DNA of 64,000 nucleotides from JBAXXL01 sp038206725. Lineage in GTDB: Bacteria; Bacteroidota; Ignavibacteria; Kapaibacteriales; UBA2268. Where the stretch lies: NCBI GenBank assembly GCA_038206725.1, contig JBBRAO010000008.1, forward strand, positions 1 through 64,000, given 5' to 3'. Below the pieces are notes generated by a model that was not told the origin of the DNA, ran no database searches, and saw only the letters and a program-made list of their open reading frames with translations. Below, in pieces: positions 18,197 through 25,170 of this stretch. The first letter of the stretch is position 1, and each line of letters opens with the position of its first letter. The position numbers and the translations under genes were made by a program.

Positions 18197-20743
18197 ATGA
18201 AGAGGTTTCTCATATACGCTATGTCATTAACGTTTATTATTGGAATAATGGCGTTCGAAATTCTCAGTCCTACCGGTAAAGCGGGTTATTCCGGTGCTCC
18301 CGGCGATGGAAACTGCACAAGTTGTCACGACGGCACAGTTAACTCTGGATCGGCATCGGCGGCAATAACATCCAGTCCTTCGCTTAGCGGCGGTTATACA
18401 CCGGGGTCTGATCATACAATTTCAGTAACAATATCAAATAGTTCTTCGCCTAACGATAAGCTCTTTGGAGTAGATGCGGTTGCATTATTGAGTTCAGGTG
18501 CTAATGGTGGCACAGTAACTATAACAAATACAACATTAACAAAAATCAAAACCCATACCGTGGGTTCAAATACACGTACGCACGTTGTTCATACCGGCAG
18601 TGGCAATGTTGGTCCTAATACGCAGACCTTTTCATTCAAATGGACAGCACCTGCCGCAGGTAAAGGAACTGTAACAATTTACGCTTCGCTTCTTGCGGCT
18701 GATGGTGACGGTGGTACAACCGGCGACCAGGTTTATACGACCTCTTTAGCCGCAACTGAAATAACAACCAGCGTTTTGTCGCCTCCACAACTTATATATC
18801 CTTCGAATAACGCTATTGACAGATTATTAACAGAACAATTCCGCTGGAACAAGGCTACTGACGCCCAATCTTACTTAATACAAATATCTAAAGACGCGGC
18901 TTTTTCAAACATCCTTTTCCAAGGGAATGTTGGAGCTGACACATTTAAACTTATCAATATTTTAGCGTCGGAAACTGATTATTATTGGCATGTTGCTTCG
19001 GTTAATACATCGGGAACGAGTGCCTATTCTGGCACTTGGAAATTAAGTACATCTTACAAAGCGATAGTTTTGCAGACCCCAACAAACCAAAAAGTTAATG
19101 TGCCGATAAACACAAAATTGACTTGGTTGGCGAATCCTGCAGGAACCCAATACCAAGTCCAAATTTCAAAAGTTGCCGATTTCGCAACAACAGTTATAGA
19201 TACTAAAGTTGACAATGTTTTGGAATATCAAAACACCGCCTTGGAGTATTATAAAAACTACTATTGGCGAGTTAGATTGGTTGTTGGTACACGGGTTGGT
19301 CTATGGTCCGATGTATGGTCATTTAAAACTACAATTAAAGTTCCTGATTTGGTGTATCCTGCAAATAATGCAATTGACCGTCAACTAACTGAACAATTCA
19401 AATGGAACAAAGTGCTTAGTGCACAAACGTATTATATTCAAATCGCCAAAGATGAGGCTTTTACAAATATCGTTTTTGATGGCAATGTAGGCACTGATAC
19501 ATTCAAATTAGCGGCTAATTTGCTTCCAGAAACCGAATATTTTTGGCACGTATCTTCTGTAACGACCGAAGGTGCCAGCGAATATTCCGCAACCTGGAAA
19601 TTTAAAACTTCACTTAAAGCTACAGTATTAAAGACACCCGAAAACCAAAAAGTTAATTTACCGTTAAACACAAAATTAGTTTGGTTGCCAAACACATCCG
19701 GCACTCAATACCAAATCCAAATATCAAAGACCGACGATTTTAAAACTACCATCGTTGATGAAACAGTAAACATTGTTCTTGAATACCAGACAAATAAATT
19801 GGAATATTACCAATCGTATTTTTGGCGGGTTAGAGTAGTTGTTGGCACAAGTTTCGGGATTTGGTCCGACGCTTGGTCGTTTAAAACAGGAATCAAAGCA
19901 ACTGATTTGATTTCCCCAACCGATAAAGCGGTTGATCAAGCTACGGCGTTGAAATTGAAATGGAATGAGGTTGTTGGAGCAACATATTATCATTTGCAAG
20001 TTTCAAAAAACGCTGATTTCACTGATTTGGTTTATAATAAAGACTCATTAACAAAGGCTGAACAGAACGTTGATGCTTTATTGCCGAGCATAAATTATTT
20101 TTGGCGGGTCAATGACTGGAATCTTGAATCATTCGGAATTGCTCAGTGGTCACCGGTATGGTCTTTCACAACATCACAGGTTGTACTTTTTCTACTTAAT
20201 CCTGAAAATGGAACAGGGAGCCTTACTATACCTGTACAGCTATCTTGGTACCCTGCGGCAACCGCCGAATATTATCATTTGCAATTGGCTAAGGATGCTG
20301 ATTTTGTAAATGTGGTATTCGATAAGGATTCAATTTTCGATACTAAATATCTTCTTTCTGAAATAGATATAACTCCTGGAACAAATTATTATTGGCATAT
20401 CAAGGGCGTGGGTGCTCAATATTCTACCCCTTGGAGCGGTGCTTGGCAGTTCTCAACCGGCGGTGTTTTTGTTAAAGAAAGCAACCAGTTCAGTTCAATA
20501 AAACTTTATCCTAATCCATCGGGGAGTAGAGCAGTCCTAAAAATCAGCTTTACTGAATCGAGTACTGCTAAAATTATCATCACTTCTTCGGATGGCAAGA
20601 TAATCAAAACCGATATGCTGGATTTAAAACCGGGTGATACGAGTTATGAAATTGATACCAATCCATTAGCATCCGGAACGTATTATATAACAATTATCGC
20701 ACCTTCGGGATTTATTACCCGTGAGCTTGTTGTAACAAAATAA
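18197..20743 (+). CDS. T9SS-exported protein with choice-of-anchor V (CXXCH) domain and fibronectin-like repeats
   Basis: An 848-residue secreted protein; GGAG lies six bases before the ATG. A signal segment (residues 1-24) is followed by GYSGAPGDGNCTSCHDG, where CTSCH is a c-type haem-binding motif typical of the choice-of-anchor V family. This first domain runs to about 195. About six fibronectin-III-like units follow. They form an alternating pair: unit A (YPSNNAIDRLLTEQFRWNKA), unit B (TPTNQKVNVPINTKLTWLAN), then A and B repeated almost verbatim, then two divergent units, each with a YYWHV or YFWRV strand. The end is a T9SS sorting domain (KLYPNPSGSRAVLKISF to LVVTK). Likely surface-exposed; haem attachment would need a periplasmic cytochrome c maturation system and is not proven. 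Confidence 0.85.
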   Translation: MKRFLIYAMSLTFIIGIMAFEILSPTGKAGYSGAPGDGNCTSCHDGTVNSGSASAAITSSPSLSGGYTPGSDHTISVTISNSSSPNDKLFGVDAVALLSSGANGGTVTITNTTLTKIKTHTVGSNTRTHVVHTGSGNVGPNTQTFSFKWTAPAAGKGTVTIYASLLAADGDGGTTGDQVYTTSLAATEITTSVLSPPQLIYPSNNAIDRLLTEQFRWNKATDAQSYLIQISKDAAFSNILFQGNVGADTFKLINILASETDYYWHVASVNTSGTSAYSGTWKLSTSYKAIVLQTPTNQKVNVPINTKLTWLANPAGTQYQVQISKVADFATTVIDTKVDNVLEYQNTALEYYKNYYWRVRLVVGTRVGLWSDVWSFKTTIKVPDLVYPANNAIDRQLTEQFKWNKVLSAQTYYIQIAKDEAFTNIVFDGNVGTDTFKLAANLLPETEYFWHVSSVTTEGASEYSATWKFKTSLKATVLKTPENQKVNLPLNTKLVWLPNTSGTQYQIQISKTDDFKTTIVDETVNIVLEYQTNKLEYYQSYFWRVRVVVGTSFGIWSDAWSFKTGIKATDLISPTDKAVDQATALKLKWNEVVGATYYHLQVSKNADFTDLVYNKDSLTKAEQNVDALLPSINYFWRVNDWNLESFGIAQWSPVWSFTTSQVVLFLLNPENGTGSLTIPVQLSWYPAATAEYYHLQLAKDADFVNVVFDKDSIFDTKYLLSEIDITPGTNYYWHIKGVGAQYSTPWSGAWQFSTGGVFVKESNQFSSIKLYPNPSGSRAVLKISFTESSTAKIIITSSDGKIIKTDMLDLKPGDTSYEIDTNPLASGTYYITIIAPSGFITRELVVTK

Positions 20744-20781
20744 GCAAAATAGAAAGATAAAATATTATTAGAAAAGACTTG

Positions 20782-20819
20782 CTCATCCGACGACTCCACG
20801 GTCATCGGATGAGTTTTTT
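20782..20819 (+). terminator. Terminator hairpin after the T9SS gene (shared repeat family)
   Basis: CTCATCCGACGAC (20782-20794) pairs with GTCATCGGATGAG (20801-20813) with one mismatch, followed by six T. It is the closest relative of the hairpin at 17813. Confidence 0.8.
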
Positions 20820-20832
20820 ATTATGGGTGGTA

Positions 20833-20860
20833 GTCACTCAGAACGAAGTGAAGAGTCCAG
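20833..20860 (+). repeat. Dispersed AACGAAGTGAAGAGTCC motif
   Basis: GTCACTCAGAACGAAGTG followed by AAGAGTCCAG. Variant copies are at 17862-17890 and 22978-22997 (plus) and 34847-34874 (minus). All lie in intergenic gaps, two of them directly downstream of a terminator hairpin. Confidence 0.6.
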
Positions 20861-20908
20861 AAAATAATTATAAATGGTAAATTATAAATTATAAATGAGA
20901 AGAAAGAG

Positions 20909-20983
20909 AATCCCATTAGGGATTTGATGTATGTAGAAAATAACCGGCACTTTGACCGAAAATCACGTAATGATTAAATATTC
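20909..20983 (+). repeat. 75-bp interspersed element, copy A
   Basis: Begins AATCCCATTAGGGATT (a palindrome), has the conserved core GTAGAAAAT, and ends near GATTAAATATTC. It aligns over its whole length with copies at 23089-23163 and 43254-43329. This copy is the most degraded: its second palindrome has become AATCACGTAATGATT. Confidence 0.7.
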
Positions 20984-21089
20984 TTTTTAGAATCAGGATT
21001 TATAGATGATCAGATCGAAAACGAGAGGGAGGGATTTTAGATATTGCGATTTTAATATTTGAAAACGATTGTTAAGATTATACATTCTA

Positions 21090-21135
21090 ATTTCCACTTC
21101 ATTTCTTATGGGGCTAATCGTTTTCAACCGTTTCG
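21090..21135 (-). repeat. 46-bp interspersed element GGTTGAAAACGATTAG, copy 1
   Basis: Read on the minus strand it is CGAAACGGTTGAAAACGATT, then AGCCCCATAAGAAATGAAGTGGAAAT. It aligns with 43141-43186 on the plus strand at about four-fifths identity. It lies just after the end of the transporter gene. Confidence 0.65.
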
Positions 21136-21167
21136 CGTTTATCTATCTTTATAGCTTTAAGAACTCA

Positions 21168-22040
21168 TTATCCGATTTTCTTTTGTAACACTATACCCGA
21201 TAAAATAAAAACCAATCCGACAAGAGTGGATATGTAAATTGGTTCTTTAAGAATTAATGCTATAAGCATAAGTGATATAAACGGCGACAAATATACCAGA
21301 CTGCTTAAGCGAGCATTGGATTTGGAATATTTCAAAGCGGTCAGCCATAGCACAAATGTAATCCCCATTTCAAATAAACCGATATAAACAGCGGCTAATG
21401 TCTCACTAACGTAAGGTACATTTAATTTGCCGCTTAAAGCGGAATAGATGACGATAAAAATGGAGCCGAAGAAAAAGTTTGTGCAGAGTTTTACTATGGT
21501 ATCCCTTGCGTCACGAACATTTAATATCCAATAAAACGCCCAAAATATTGCGCTTATCAATGCCAAAGCCACTCCCGGGAAATCCCTGAATTCAGCGCTT
21601 GTAAAATCCCCGCGAAAAGCGATAACCACAACGCCGAAAAAGCTCAACAGCAAACACAGCAATCCCTTCCAAGACAACTTATGCTTCAGCAAAGGTACGG
21701 AGATTAATGCTAAAACTATCGCCCAGGAATAATTAAGGGATAATGCTTCTTGAGCGGGCAAGCGGTCGTAAGCGGCGAATAAGCAGAGGTAATATGCAAA
21801 TGGATTCAAGAGTCCCATTACTGCGGACATCACCAATTCACCTTTTGTTTGACGGAACAACTGCCGGCGTTCGCCGGAAAACAAAGCTATAATCAATAAA
21901 ACGAAAAAAGAAACCACCGAGGAAATAAGTAAAAGCTGAACAACCTCTAGTTCGCGAAGCGCCAACTTGAAAGCCGTTGCTACGGTTGACCATAGCAAAA
22001 CCGCCGATATTCCGTATATAAATGATTTCTTTTCTTTCAT
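21168..22040 (-). CDS. EamA/DMT-family inner-membrane transporter
   Basis: A 290-residue protein of ten predicted membrane segments in two five-helix EamA repeats. The first repeat is residues 1-140 (ISAVLLWSTVATAFKLALRE at its start); the second is 150-288 and ends in FILSGIVLQKKIG. Members export amino acids, metabolites or drugs, usually by proton exchange; substrate cannot be deduced. The start at 22040 immediately follows the T-run of the infC terminator, and I see no Shine-Dalgarno sequence. Its mRNA may therefore be a read-through product of infC, or the true start may lie further in. Confidence 0.85.
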   Translation of the reverse strand: MKEKKSFIYGISAVLLWSTVATAFKLALRELEVVQLLLISSVVSFFVLLIIALFSGERRQLFRQTKGELVMSAVMGLLNPFAYYLCLFAAYDRLPAQEALSLNYSWAIVLALISVPLLKHKLSWKGLLCLLLSFFGVVVIAFRGDFTSAEFRDFPGVALALISAIFWAFYWILNVRDARDTIVKLCTNFFFGSIFIVIYSALSGKLNVPYVSETLAAVYIGLFEMGITFVLWLTALKYSKSNARLSSLVYLSPFISLMLIALILKEPIYISTLVGLVFILSGIVLQKKIG

Positions 22041-22069
22041 AAAAAAAAACTGCGCTGAAAAACGCAGTT
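22041..22069 (-). terminator. infC terminator
   Basis: On the minus strand AACTGCG (22069-22063) pairs with CGCAGTT (22054-22048), followed by a T-run to 22041. It ends one base before the start codon of the transporter gene. Confidence 0.8.
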
Positions 22070-22077
22070 CAAAACAA

Positions 22078-22707
22078 TTATAATGCTGATAGTAGATCTT
22101 CAGCCTTCTTTTCTTCTACTTTCTTTTTCGACTTGCTCGGTGACATAATAACCACCATACTTCTACCCTCCATTTTGATTGGAGCGTCAATTTTAGCAAC
22201 ATCCGCTAAATCAATTACGAACCTTTCGAGCAATTCGCGACCTATTTCCTGATGGGTAATTTCCCTACCCCTGAAAAAGACACTTGCTTTTACTTTGTCG
22301 CCATCTTCAAGAAAATTTCTCGCGTGACGAGCTTTGAAATTGAAATCGTGCGTATCGGTGCGCCATTTGAACCTTACTTCTTTCAACTGCGATTGCTGTT
22401 GATTCTTTTTCTGCAGTTTTTCTTTCTTCTGCAATTCATAAATAAATTTACCATAGTCTATTATACGGCAAACAGGTGGTTTGGCAGTTGGCGCAATTTC
22501 TACTAAATCCAAATCTGCGTGATCAGCTCTGCTTAGAGCATCCGCTATTGGAACTATACCAACCATATCTCCGCGCTGGTCTATTAAACGCACTTCGCTT
22601 ATACGAATCTCGTGATTAATTCGATGTTTTCTTTTTGGATCGCGGATTGGTTCGCGACCCTTTGGATTTGTTCCCCGTTGTACGGGAGATGGACTTAAAC
22701 TTTTCAA
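22078..22707 (-). CDS. infC: Translation initiation factor IF-3, TTG start
   Basis: A 209-residue IF-3. It binds the 30S subunit, keeps subunits apart and checks start-codon fidelity. The N-domain begins HRINHEIRISEVRLIDQRGD, the linker helix is IYELQKKEKLQKKNQQQ, and the C-domain includes KEVRFKWRTDTHDFNFKARH and KASVFFRGREITHQ. The only usual start codon upstream of the conserved region is TTG at 22707. infC is known for rare start codons (AUU in E. coli) that let IF-3 repress itself, so a weak start here fits. The N-terminal extension (MKSLSPSPVQRGTNPKGREP) is longer than usual. rpmI and rplT, normally downstream, are absent; a terminator and a transporter gene follow. Confidence 0.94.
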   Translation of the reverse strand: MKSLSPSPVQRGTNPKGREPIRDPKRKHRINHEIRISEVRLIDQRGDMVGIVPIADALSRADHADLDLVEIAPTAKPPVCRIIDYGKFIYELQKKEKLQKKNQQQSQLKEVRFKWRTDTHDFNFKARHARNFLEDGDKVKASVFFRGREITHQEIGRELLERFVIDLADVAKIDAPIKMEGRSMVVIMSPSKSKKKVEEKKAEDLLSAL

Positions 22708-23230
22708 GGAAACCTATAAATTACTTAAAATTATTATTATCAAAAATAGTTACTGCAAATTTAACAAAAATATATCACAATCAATAAATTGTTTTGCATA
22801 AATAGCAAATTATTTTCACTTTTATGAAGAATATGTGGTTTTTGGATTAATTTTCCGTTTTTTGTGGGGGTAGGTCTGGATTAGAAATCTAAGAATTATG
22901 CCTATATTGAGTGAGGAGTCCATCTTCGAACAATTGCAAATTGAATTTTGAATGTGAGAAACCCGAGTTGTAATGCTGTACGAAGTGAAGCATCCAGAAA
23001 ACAATGGTCAATTGTTAATGCGAAGAAATTGCCAGAATCAGAATTAACTAGATTTATCAATTATCAGGATATTTAGGCAAAACCTAATAATTCCGTAGGA
23101 ATTTAATATCGGTAGAAAATGGACAGCGTTTCGCCCATAAAATCCCGTAGGGATGAAATATTATTCACCAATTGGAAATTGATTTTCTTTTAGAATAAAA
23201 AAAAGTATAATTTTGTTCAATACCAATGAA
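22708..23230. other. Intergenic region with repeats
   Basis: These 523 bases between divergent genes hold the infC promoter region (22708-22800, AT-rich). They also hold the CGAAGTGAAGCATCCAG motif at 22978-22997 and copy B of the 75-bp element at 23089. I see no gene. Confidence 0.5.
23089..23163 (+). repeat. 75-bp interspersed element, copy B
   Basis: Starts AATTCCGTAGGAATT, has GGTAGAAAATGG and CGCCCATAAAATCCCGTAGG, and ends ATGAAATATTA. Both internal palindromes are intact. It aligns with copies A (20909) and C (43254). Confidence 0.7.
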
Positions 23231-23761
23231 ATGAATTATGACTTGTTAATAAGGTGTACAATGCAAGAAAATTTAGCAATTGATATAGTAAATTCGGCAA
23301 TTCATTCATTGCCAAAAAAAATGCAAATCAAGTATTATCGGTACAATTTTTATAGTTTCGATATCTCGGAAACAGTTTTCGATAAAGATGAGGATCAAGT
23401 GAAAATATTTTTTCTATATAAAAATGGTATTATAAATAGCACAGGTGGTCATTAACGGAAAGATAGTGTTGATTGTGAATCTTTTTTTATAACACCTATT
23501 TATCTAACAGCTAGAAAAAAATATAGATTTGCTTGGGGTGTTTTTAAAATAGAAGACAATAAAATGCAATTTGAAACTTGGGTTCCCTCCGAGGGTAAAA
23601 TGCCTGCATTTAATTATTCCGGGGATATATTGAATGACACAACATTCCTTATTACTAAAGTGAAACGGGCAAGTGGGAGTTTTACCACAGCAATTGATGA
23701 TACCTACCACTTCAAACACTTCAGCCCAAAACCAGACAGTAGAAATGAATTTGTGAAATAA
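23231..23761 (+). pseudogene. Hypothetical protein gene interrupted by one in-frame TAA
   Basis: One reading frame of 177 codons runs from ATG 23231 to TAA 23759, broken only by TAA at 23453-23455. The upstream part (MNYDLLIRCTMQENLAIDIV to INSTGGH) and the downstream part (RKDSVDCESFFITPIYLTAR to RNEFVK) share the frame, and the join has coding character on both sides. The simplest reading is a nonsense mutation in a small cytoplasmic protein of unknown family. Readthrough or a sequencing error are alternatives. No domain is recognised; no signal peptide or membrane segment is seen. It neighbours a toxin-antitoxin pair. Confidence 0.6.
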
Positions 23762-23834
23762 AATTATAGTTTTTTAAAATCAGCAATTAGGCTATCCCCC
23801 CCAGAAAGGATAGCCATTTTTCTTGGGATTCAAC

Positions 23835-24020
23835 CTACATCCCGAGTTCTTTCTTCAGTTCCGTATGAGAAGTCCATTTTTTATTGGTCTTTTTTACATC
23901 TACCGCGGAAAAATAATCTTCCCTATCCTGTTCTATTTCTTTTAACCTTTTATACTCGTCATAATCTAAAATAACAGCAATTGTTTTTTTGCTTTGGCGA
24001 ATTAGTTGTGTTTTAATCAT
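23835..24020 (-). CDS. Antitoxin, Phd/YefM-like
   Basis: A 61-residue protein starting at ATG 24020 (MIKTQLIRQSKKTIAVILDY, then DEYKRLKEIEQD). The start is set by AAAGG nine bases upstream and by overlap with the toxin stop. IAVILDYDEYKRLKE is like the strand-helix of Phd/YefM antitoxins, and the acidic/basic C-terminus (to ELKKELGM) would wrap the toxin. The protein is short for the family (usually 75-90), and the DNA-binding N-terminus is minimal. It lies downstream of, and overlaps by eight bases, a RelE-type toxin; this toxin-first order is the reverse of most relBE loci. Confidence 0.7.
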   Translation of the reverse strand: MIKTQLIRQSKKTIAVILDYDEYKRLKEIEQDREDYFSAVDVKKTNKKWTSHTELKKELGM

Positions 24021-24279
24021 TATATGCATCCTTTCTGTGTTTAATATTATAAACAAAAAGTATATTGTTTTCATTGTCAAAAATCACTCTATAACTACTT
24101 ATCCTGAGCCTTTTAAATTCTCCGTATTTACCTTTCAAGGGTTTGACATCGTGTCGTTCTAAAGGCGATCCTGTGTATTTCTCTATACCTAAAATAATTC
24201 TTTGAGCATCTCTTGGATTAGCCACTAATATCTTCTTTAACTCTTTAACAGAATTTTCAGAATATTTTATTTCCATCAT
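24013..24279 (-). CDS. RelE/ParE-family toxin
   Basis: An 88-residue basic protein (MMEIKYSENSVKELKKILVA) with the RelE/ParE fold pattern: an N-terminal strand-helix-helix, then GIEKYTGSPLERHDVKPLKG, GEFKRLRISSYRVIFDNENN and a final strand FVYNIKHRKDAY. RLRISSYRVIF and the terminal HRKDAY are typical of RelE-type ribosome-dependent mRNA interferases; ParE members instead inhibit gyrase. The HRKDAY ending favours RelE. It is the first gene of a two-gene unit with the antitoxin at 24020. An ATG at 24276 is an alternative start. Confidence 0.85.
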   Translation of the reverse strand: MMEIKYSENSVKELKKILVANPRDAQRIILGIEKYTGSPLERHDVKPLKGKYGEFKRLRISSYRVIFDNENNILFVYNIKHRKDAYND

Positions 24280-24442
24280 ATCAGCTATTTTGACACCTCA
24301 AAAATTACATTATGTACTTTTAAACGAAAGATAATTAGTTTTATTTTGCATTTTTACATCATTCCGCAATAAAGAAAAGCCTTTTTTTGAATTTTGAGCG
24401 AGGTCATCTCGACTTCGCTCGATGAGCGTTACCGTAAAACAA

Positions 24443-24478
24443 AAACTCGTTACCAAGCAGGTGCTTAGTAACGAGTTT
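24443..24478 (-). terminator. Terminator hairpin of the CTCGTTACC family
   Basis: AAACTCGTTACCAAGC and GCTTAGTAACGAGTTT pair with one mismatch around a 4-base loop. On the minus strand it is followed by TTTTGTTTT, so it can terminate the lipoprotein gene at 24497. A similar hairpin is at 46182 and a half copy (CTCGTTACCAAGCTCC) near 34694. Confidence 0.7.
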
Positions 24479-24496
24479 CAAAAAAACGAATTTATA

Positions 24497-25033
24497 CTAT
24501 TTCAATTTTATAGTTGTTATGCAAGTTCTGCTGTTGTCCATTGTACCAATGGTTTCTTCACCCTTTAAATCACCATATTCAATTTTAATGTTTACGTTCT
24601 TGTTTCTCGGTAGCCAAATTTCAAAAAAACCGTTTTTTAGTGATGTGAGGTTTCCTTCGAAAATTTTGTTTCCGGATTCTTCCGCCTCAACCTTGAATGT
24701 TTTTTGTTTTAGCTCCGCGTTGCAACTTGAGGGATAATGTGTAGAGCAAGTGTGTGTAGTTGTTACATAAGGCGCGATGGCAACATACATCAAAGTATCT
24801 GCGATAGACTTTGTAAATTTCTTGCCGTCGGGAAACTCGAAAACTATTTCCGTTGGGGTTATGTGAGTTTTTATATCAGGATATGTATCTCTAAATTCAT
24901 TTGCTTTTGCAATGGTTCCTAAAATACTTATATTTTTGAGTGAATCGTATTGAGTAGTATAATCAGGATCCGTTACTGAACAAGCTCCCAGAATGGATAT
25001 CGAGAGTAGTAGTGCTATTATTGAGTATTTCAT
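24497..25033 (-). CDS. Hypothetical lipoprotein
   Basis: A 178-residue protein starting at ATG 25033, with AAAAAGG upstream; an upstream in-frame ATG is rejected because it would bury the signal. MKYSIIALLLSISILGACSV is a lipoprotein signal with lipobox LGAC. The rest is probably beta-rich and soluble, with CSTHYPSSCNAELKQ suggesting a disulfide and a C-terminal YGDLKGEETIGTM. I recognise no family. The Asp at +2 rule does not apply (Ser follows the Cys), so outer-membrane localisation is likely. Monocistronic between two terminators. Confidence 0.75.
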   Translation of the reverse strand: MKYSIIALLLSISILGACSVTDPDYTTQYDSLKNISILGTIAKANEFRDTYPDIKTHITPTEIVFEFPDGKKFTKSIADTLMYVAIAPYVTTTHTCSTHYPSSCNAELKQKTFKVEAEESGNKIFEGNLTSLKNGFFEIWLPRNKNVNIKIEYGDLKGEETIGTMDNSRTCITTIKLK

Positions 25034-25107
25034 TATATGCCTTTTTTGTAATAAATCGTTTTGCACTTTTTAACGTATCATTTCAATTTCTATTATTATT
25101 TGGTTTT

Positions 25108-25144
25108 AAAAAAAATCGAGCCAATTGAAGTAATTAGCTCGATT
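25108..25144 (-). terminator. Terminator of the arylsulfotransferase-like gene
   Basis: On the minus strand AATCGAGC (25144-25137) pairs with GCTCGATT (25121-25114), followed by a run of T to 25108. Confidence 0.75.
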
Positions 25145-25170
25145 AATGATTTATAAATTCAGGATATAAT

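Larger units (their letters stand above)
20744..21167. other. Convergent intergenic region filled with repeats
   Basis: A 424-base space between two convergent genes. It contains the terminator at 20782, the motif at 20833, an AT-rich duplication (TAAATTATAAATTATAAATG near 20880), the 75-bp element at 20909 and the 46-bp element at 21090. No gene is evident. Confidence 0.6.

Noticed and set aside
21168..22040. Horizontal transfer of the transporter gene between infC and repeats
   Set aside because: Position is suspicious, but codon use looks like its neighbours and no mobile-element ends flank it.
23213..23230. TTG at 23213 as the start of the interrupted gene
   Set aside because: An in-frame ATG at 23231 gives a more usual start; the TTG adds only MFNTNE with no ribosome-binding site.
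24421..24430. Riboswitch or tRNA-like element around 24400-24480
   Set aside because: The structure is explained by the CTCGTTACC hairpin with a T-run and a short TCATCTCGAC palindrome; no conserved aptamer core is seen.
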